Assembly (NCBI GenBank): GCA_025356665.1
Contig: JANXRV010000089.1
Location: 1 to 64,000, forward strand
Source: CAITSH01 sp025356665
GTDB taxonomy: Bacteria; Pseudomonadota; Gammaproteobacteria; Burkholderiales; SG8-39
Reading direction: 5' to 3'
Length of the DNA: 64,000 bases
Part shown: piece after piece, positions 60,366 through 64,000 of the stretch
How positions within the stretch are numbered: position 1 is the first letter of the stretch
Layout: every line of letters begins with the position of its first letter
Position numbers and translations under genes: made by a program
The notes under the pieces: model-generated
Seen by the model: the letters and a program-made list of their open reading frames with translations, nothing else
The model's database searches: none
Told to the model about the DNA's origin: nothing

Positions 60366-61307
60366 TCAGATTTTTTCAGCGGCCACCGGATTACGCAGCG
60401 ACCCGATTTTCTCAAGCGTAGCCTCCATCACATCGCCATTCTTGAGGTAAATCCCGCGGCCCATGCCAACGCCTGCGGGCGTGCCCGTGGCGATGACATC
60501 GCCAGGCTCAAGGGTGACTATGGTCGACAGATAGGCAATCTGCTCGCGCACCGTCCAGATCATGTTCTTGGTCGAATCGTCCTGCATGCTCTCACCGTTC
60601 ACCGTAAGTTGCATGCGCAGATCCTGCGGATCCTTGATCAGCCAGGAGGGCACGATCCAGGGCCCGAAAGGCGCGAAGGTATCGTGGCATTTGCCCTGAA
60701 ACCAGTCAAACTTGAACGGATAGTCGGAGCGCATGTTGAGGTCACGCGCGGACACGTCGTTGACAATGGAGTAGCCGGCGACGTAATCGAGGGCCTTATC
60801 CACGGAAACACGACGGGCTCGCTTGCCGATCACCGCAGCCAGTTCCACCTCCCAGTCGAGCTTGTCCGTCTCCGCCGGCTTGCGCACCGTTTCGCGCGGA
60901 CCGATGACGGTGTTTTGCAGCTTGAGGAACATGTAAGGCTTGCTGTCACTCTTCGCCGCGAGCACGGTTGTCATCTCATTGGCATGTTCGATAAAGTTTG
61001 AAGCGGCGCAGAATATGCGCGTCGGGCGATAGGGGGCCATGGCGATCTTGTCGCCCAACCCTACCGCCTTTAGCTTACCTGAGGCCGCAAGCTTGGCGAT
61101 TGCCGGGCCAGCCTTACGCAGCACCGGGCCAGCCGCCCTCCAGTCGCTCATGATGGCCTCGACGCCACCGGCGAACCACTCTGCCTTCATGCCGGTGGTT
61201 TTTGCCGCCTTGGCGGCTGCCTTCAGGTCGTAGAGTTTGCCTTCAACGACGACGGCGGGAACAATAGCGCCCTTGCTTTTGTAGGTGGCGAGTGCGAACC
61301 AGGTCAT
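60366..61307 (-). CDS. Fumarylacetoacetate hydrolase-family protein
   Basis: 313 residues. An N-terminal ~80-residue part is followed by the FAH core: FCAASNFIEHANEM, DWEVELAAVIGKRARRVS (metal acid region), GYSIVNDVSARDLNMRSD and ATGTPAGVGMGRGIYLKNGD. It hydrolyses or decarboxylates a 2-oxo or beta-diketo acid. First gene of the cluster, 203 nt from the regulator gene; the operator-like palindrome lies in between. Confidence 0.9.
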   Translation of the reverse strand: MTWFALATYKSKGAIVPAVVVEGKLYDLKAAAKAAKTTGMKAEWFAGGVEAIMSDWRAAGPVLRKAGPAIAKLAASGKLKAVGLGDKIAMAPYRPTRIFCAASNFIEHANEMTTVLAAKSDSKPYMFLKLQNTVIGPRETVRKPAETDKLDWEVELAAVIGKRARRVSVDKALDYVAGYSIVNDVSARDLNMRSDYPFKFDWFQGKCHDTFAPFGPWIVPSWLIKDPQDLRMQLTVNGESMQDDSTKNMIWTVREQIAYLSTIVTLEPGDVIATGTPAGVGMGRGIYLKNGDVMEATLEKIGSLRNPVAAEKI

Positions 61308-61378
61308 AGTTATTTTCTTCCACAGTAATAGGACGGAAGAAATTTAACGGCATTTTTTTATGTATGCAAGCTTTTTTC

Positions 61379-61390
61379 TGTGTATACACA
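61379..61390. promoter_or_regulatory. Perfect palindrome, candidate operator of the FadR-type regulator
   Basis: TGTGTATACACA, with a related TGTATGCA at 61361-61368. The TGTATACA core is typical of FadR/FCD-family sites. It lies 72 nt upstream of the FAH start, between that gene and the regulator gene, and would control the FAH-to-esterase operon. Pairing is inferred from position. Confidence 0.55.
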
Positions 61391-61510
61391 AAACAAATAA
61401 GGGCAAAGCCCTTCCGGTCGTGCGCTTGTGCGCTGCAAAAAGAACGCAGCCGTTGGTCAGAGCGCACCGGGAGACTGCATCATTGTTCCCCCGACGCATG
61501 CCGGGCCGGC

Positions 61511-62284
61511 CTAGCTGCGCGTACCGCGTACCAAAAGACGCGGCTTGCCCGTCTTGTTTTTTTTTGCCTGAACGGAAGGGAAACCACGCAACAGCAAACG
61601 CTCGTCAGTCGACCGGCCGGCGTTGCCGGCCATCCCGCCGCCATGCTGTTTTTCGAAATACTCGATGACATTGGTTGCACTGCTTGCCGTGTGCGCGCAC
61701 ATAGCGTCGAAAGCGGCACCGGCATCAGCGCGAAGTATGGCTTTGGTCATGATCTCGTGCTCAGCCACGGAAGTCTGCAGCCGGTCGCCCGTATTGAAAA
61801 ACTCCTGAGATCGGAAAGGCTCGAGCCGCTGCCGCAGATTTGCAGCAAGGGCATGCAAGTTGCGATTTCGCGCACCGATGTAAATAGCCTGATGGAAACT
61901 TTCGTTGAGATCGGCGTAACTATCGGCATCGCCATCCAGGACAGCCTTTCGGGCCCGGCTGTGAATAAGTTCGATCTGCTTCTTTTCCGCCATCCCGGCG
62001 CGAAGCGCACATAGTTTGGCGCAAAGTCCCTCGACCTCGCTGGCCGCCTCGAACAAATCGAGCAGCCCGGCAAGATCGATGGTCGCCACGGAAAACCCCC
62101 GGCGTGGTTGTGACTCGATCAGCCCGGTGGCAGCCAATTCACGCAAGGCGTCCCGCACCGGGCTGCGCGAAACCTTGAAACGTTTGGCTAAAACGATTTC
62201 CTCGAGTTTGGCGCCCGGCTTCAGGATGCCATCGACAATATCCTTGGCAAGGCGTTGGGAGATTTTCTGTGAAAGCGTACTCAT
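61511..62284 (-). CDS. GntR-family regulator, FadR/FCD subfamily
   Basis: 257 residues. The winged helix-turn-helix ISQRLAKDIVDGILKPGAKLEEIVLAKRFKVSRSPVRDALRELAATGLIESQPRRGFSV is followed by an all-helical FCD domain with metal/ligand histidines (LNESFHQAIY, VAEHEIMTKAI). It most likely represses the adjoining FAH/ABC/VOC cluster until an acid effector binds. A C-terminal tail rich in Lys/Arg extends beyond the domain. Confidence 0.88.
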   Translation of the reverse strand: MSTLSQKISQRLAKDIVDGILKPGAKLEEIVLAKRFKVSRSPVRDALRELAATGLIESQPRRGFSVATIDLAGLLDLFEAASEVEGLCAKLCALRAGMAEKKQIELIHSRARKAVLDGDADSYADLNESFHQAIYIGARNRNLHALAANLRQRLEPFRSQEFFNTGDRLQTSVAEHEIMTKAILRADAGAAFDAMCAHTASSATNVIEYFEKQHGGGMAGNAGRSTDERLLLRGFPSVQAKKNKTGKPRLLVRGTRS

Positions 62285-62328
62285 GGGAACGATACGGTCG
62301 GGATCAATCCAAACTCATTAAAGACAAC

Positions 62329-62838
62329 TCACTTGCGGAACATGAAAGGCGTGGCTATCAGGGTCACCAGCAGGATCGCAAACCACAGCAGCGACCACTC
62401 CGGAATCGACAGGGTGAGGAATTTCCAGGGCTTGGGCGTGCACAGTCCGTCGTATTGCAACAGCGGCGGAATCATCTTGCCGATTTTCGACGCATCCAGA
62501 AAGCGCTCGACCGGCGAGCCGGCACATGCCATGGCGCGGACCGGGTCGCTCTGTATCCAGATATGGTATCCCGCTGCAGCGGCACCGGCGGCCGCGACCA
62601 GGCCGCCGAAAAACGCATACATGGCCGTTCCCACCGGGCCTGGCCGGTGCAGCGCCGCCACCAGCGCGACAAGACCAATGCCGATGAAGCCCAGCCGTTG
62701 CACCACACACCAGGGACAGGGATCGAGGCCATCCAGATGCTGCAGCACCAGCGCGTAACCGAGCAAGCCGAGGCAAACCATCAAAATCGTGGTGAATACC
62801 GGCGCGCTTGCGCCACGTCCTGTCCGTCCGAATGCCAT
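62329..62838 (-). CDS. dsbB: Disulfide bond formation protein B
   Basis: 169 residues with four membrane segments; reoxidises DsbA and passes electrons to quinones. The first periplasmic pair is Cys41-Pro-Trp-Cys44 (DPCPWC), the second pair is Cys in MACAGSP and Cys in YDGLCTPKPW. Divergent from prfB, separated by 156 nt. Confidence 0.94.
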   Translation of the reverse strand: MAFGRTGRGASAPVFTTILMVCLGLLGYALVLQHLDGLDPCPWCVVQRLGFIGIGLVALVAALHRPGPVGTAMYAFFGGLVAAAGAAAAGYHIWIQSDPVRAMACAGSPVERFLDASKIGKMIPPLLQYDGLCTPKPWKFLTLSIPEWSLLWFAILLVTLIATPFMFRK

Positions 62839-62994
62839 GGTGTTTCGAGTCCTGCCGCAGTGTAAGGTTCCCGCAGGTTAGAGCAAGCCGGGGCATCGCG
62901 CAATGCCGGTATAATCATCATCTTCGCGCTCACCGCAAGCCCGACGCAAACCCGCGCGCCCCCGCCCGAACCTCACCCGGACATACCCAGAAAC

Positions 62995-64000
62995 ATGGAA
63001 GCAGAACGTATCAACGCCCTTGCCGGCGCCCTCACAGACCTCAACGCTCGTTCGCTCGAGTTGCGGAGGTATCTTTGACTACGACGTCAAACAATCGCGT
63101 CTCGCCGAAGTAGGCCTCTTCCTCGAAGACCCGGGTGTCTGGAACGACGCCAAGCGCGCCCAGGAACTGGGGCGTGAGAAAAAATCCCTTGAAGCCGTGG
63201 TGAGCTCGCTCACCGAAATCGACTCGGGCCTGCGCGATGCCAAAGAACTGTTCGACATGGCGCGCGCCGAAAACGACGACGACACGCTGGTCGCGGTCGA
63301 GTCGGATGTCAAATCAGTGGGCAAGGCCGTGGCGGATCTCGAGTTTCGCCGCATGTTCGCCGACCCGCTCGACCCAAACAACTGCTTTCTCGACATCCAG
63401 GCGGGCTCCGGCGGCACCGAGGCGCAGGACTGGGCGCAAATCCTCGAGCGCATGTATCTCAGGTACACCGAGCGCAAGGGTTTCAAGGTCGAGATACTCG
63501 AACACTCGGACGGTGATGTCGCCGGCATCAAGAGCGCCTCACTCAAAGTCAGCGGCCCCTACGCCTACGGCCATCTGCGCACCGAGTCGGGCGTGCACCG
63601 CCTGGTGAGAAAATCGCCGTTCGACTCGAATGCGCGGCGCCACACCTCGTTTGCCAGCGTGTTCATCTACCCCGAGGTCGATGACTCGGTCGAGATCGAA
63701 ATCAACCCTGCCGACCTGCGCATCGACACCTACCGCGCTTCGGGCGCCGGCGGCCAGCACATCAACAAAACCGACTCTGCCGTGCGCATAACCCACCTGC
63801 CGACCAACATCGTCGTGCAGTGCCAGAGCGACCGCTCGCAGCACCGCAACCGCGCCGAAGCCATGGCCATGCTCAAATCTCGGCTGTACGAGCTTGAGAT
63901 GCGCAAGCGCAACGAGAACAAGCAGGCGATGGAAGACTCCAAGACCGACATCGGCTGGGGACACCAGATACGCTCCTACGTGCTCGACCAGTCGCGCATC
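62995..64000 (+). CDS. prfB: Peptide chain release factor 2, with programmed +1 frameshift (cut by window edge)
   Basis: RF2 terminates translation at UGA and UAA. The first frame reads MEAERINALAGALTDLNARS and on to RRYL, then stops at TGA (63076-63078). The second frame resumes from GAC (63077) as DYDVKQSRLAEVGLFLEDPGVWND and continues to the window end. The catalytic GGQ lies in SGAGGQHINKTDSAVRITH, and the stop-recognition region SPFDS precedes it. The C-terminus is missing. Frame shift is programmed, not a defect. Confidence 0.96.
63065..63079 (+). promoter_or_regulatory. RF2 autoregulatory +1 frameshift site
   Basis: GGAGGTATCTTTGAC (63065-63079): an internal SD-like GGAGG, slippery CTT, in-frame TGA and following C match the classical prfB element. 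Low RF2 makes ribosomes slip; ample RF2 terminates them. Confidence 0.92.

Noticed and set aside
62995..63078. prfB as a frameshifted pseudogene
   Set aside because: The stop lies in the exact conserved RF2 frameshift context (SD-like element, CTT TGA C), so it is regulatory.

Overview
The window reads as a GC-rich chromosomal segment of a betaproteobacterium, most likely related to Burkholderiales. Evidence: the order sdhA-sdhD-sdhC / GntR / mdh, the lolC-lolD, RpfE-type protein, recJ and prfB group, a full 2-methylcitrate cycle beside aconitase A, and six Bug-type (tripartite tricarboxylate receptor) binding proteins. No rRNA, tRNA, CRISPR array, integrase or transposase was recognised.

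Layout. 1-2154: sdhCDA (minus) and a HutC-type GntR regulator, with a palindrome and a promoter in front of mdh. 2154-12153: a plus-strand central-carbon block: mdh, a CoA-ester-lyase remnant, a mesaconyl-CoA-hydratase-like protein, an HpcH/HpaI lyase, prpB, prpC, a small unknown gene, prpD and acnA, closed by a strong terminator. Together these could route branched C5-CoA and propionyl-CoA into the TCA cycle. 12154-15440: remnants and small proteins (YchJ-like, PNPOx-like, a secreted protein, a methyltransferase). 15498-22635: a minus-strand TRAP-transporter operon with a cyclic amidohydrolase, a COG0523 GTPase and an isochorismatase-fold amidase, divergent from a LysR gene; this looks like uptake and ring opening of a cyclic amide or ureide. 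22695-41075: a catabolic island with six Bug receptors but no TctA/TctB, two Asp/Glu-racemase-fold enzymes lacking both catalytic cysteines, a PaaK-like ligase, a divergent SDR, an amidohydrolase, a MetE-domain protein, a serine hydrolase, an enoate reductase and a class II aldolase.

41153-64000: the housekeeping group lolD/lolC - RpfE-type - recJ - prfB. It is interrupted by small debris (entericidin-like lipoprotein, a gene-fragment duplication, a toxin-antitoxin pair with a stop in the toxin), by a polyamine/iron-type ABC operon with a phosphodiesterase (46037-50852), and by a second catabolic cluster (53078-62284). The latter has a NitT/TauT-type ABC transporter, two VOC enzymes, an FAH hydrolase, a DapA-like aldolase, an enoate reductase, an esterase and a FadR-type regulator. 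dsbB and prfB (with the +1 frameshift site) close the window.

Non-coding structure is unusually rich: a dispersed palindromic repeat with GCTGGAAA/TTTCCAGC arms in at least four to six intergenic gaps, a second short repeat (two copies), a 60-bp inverted repeat bracketing two tandem Bug genes, a hexanucleotide array inside the ABC operon, and a GC-rich palindrome inserted in frame into recJ.
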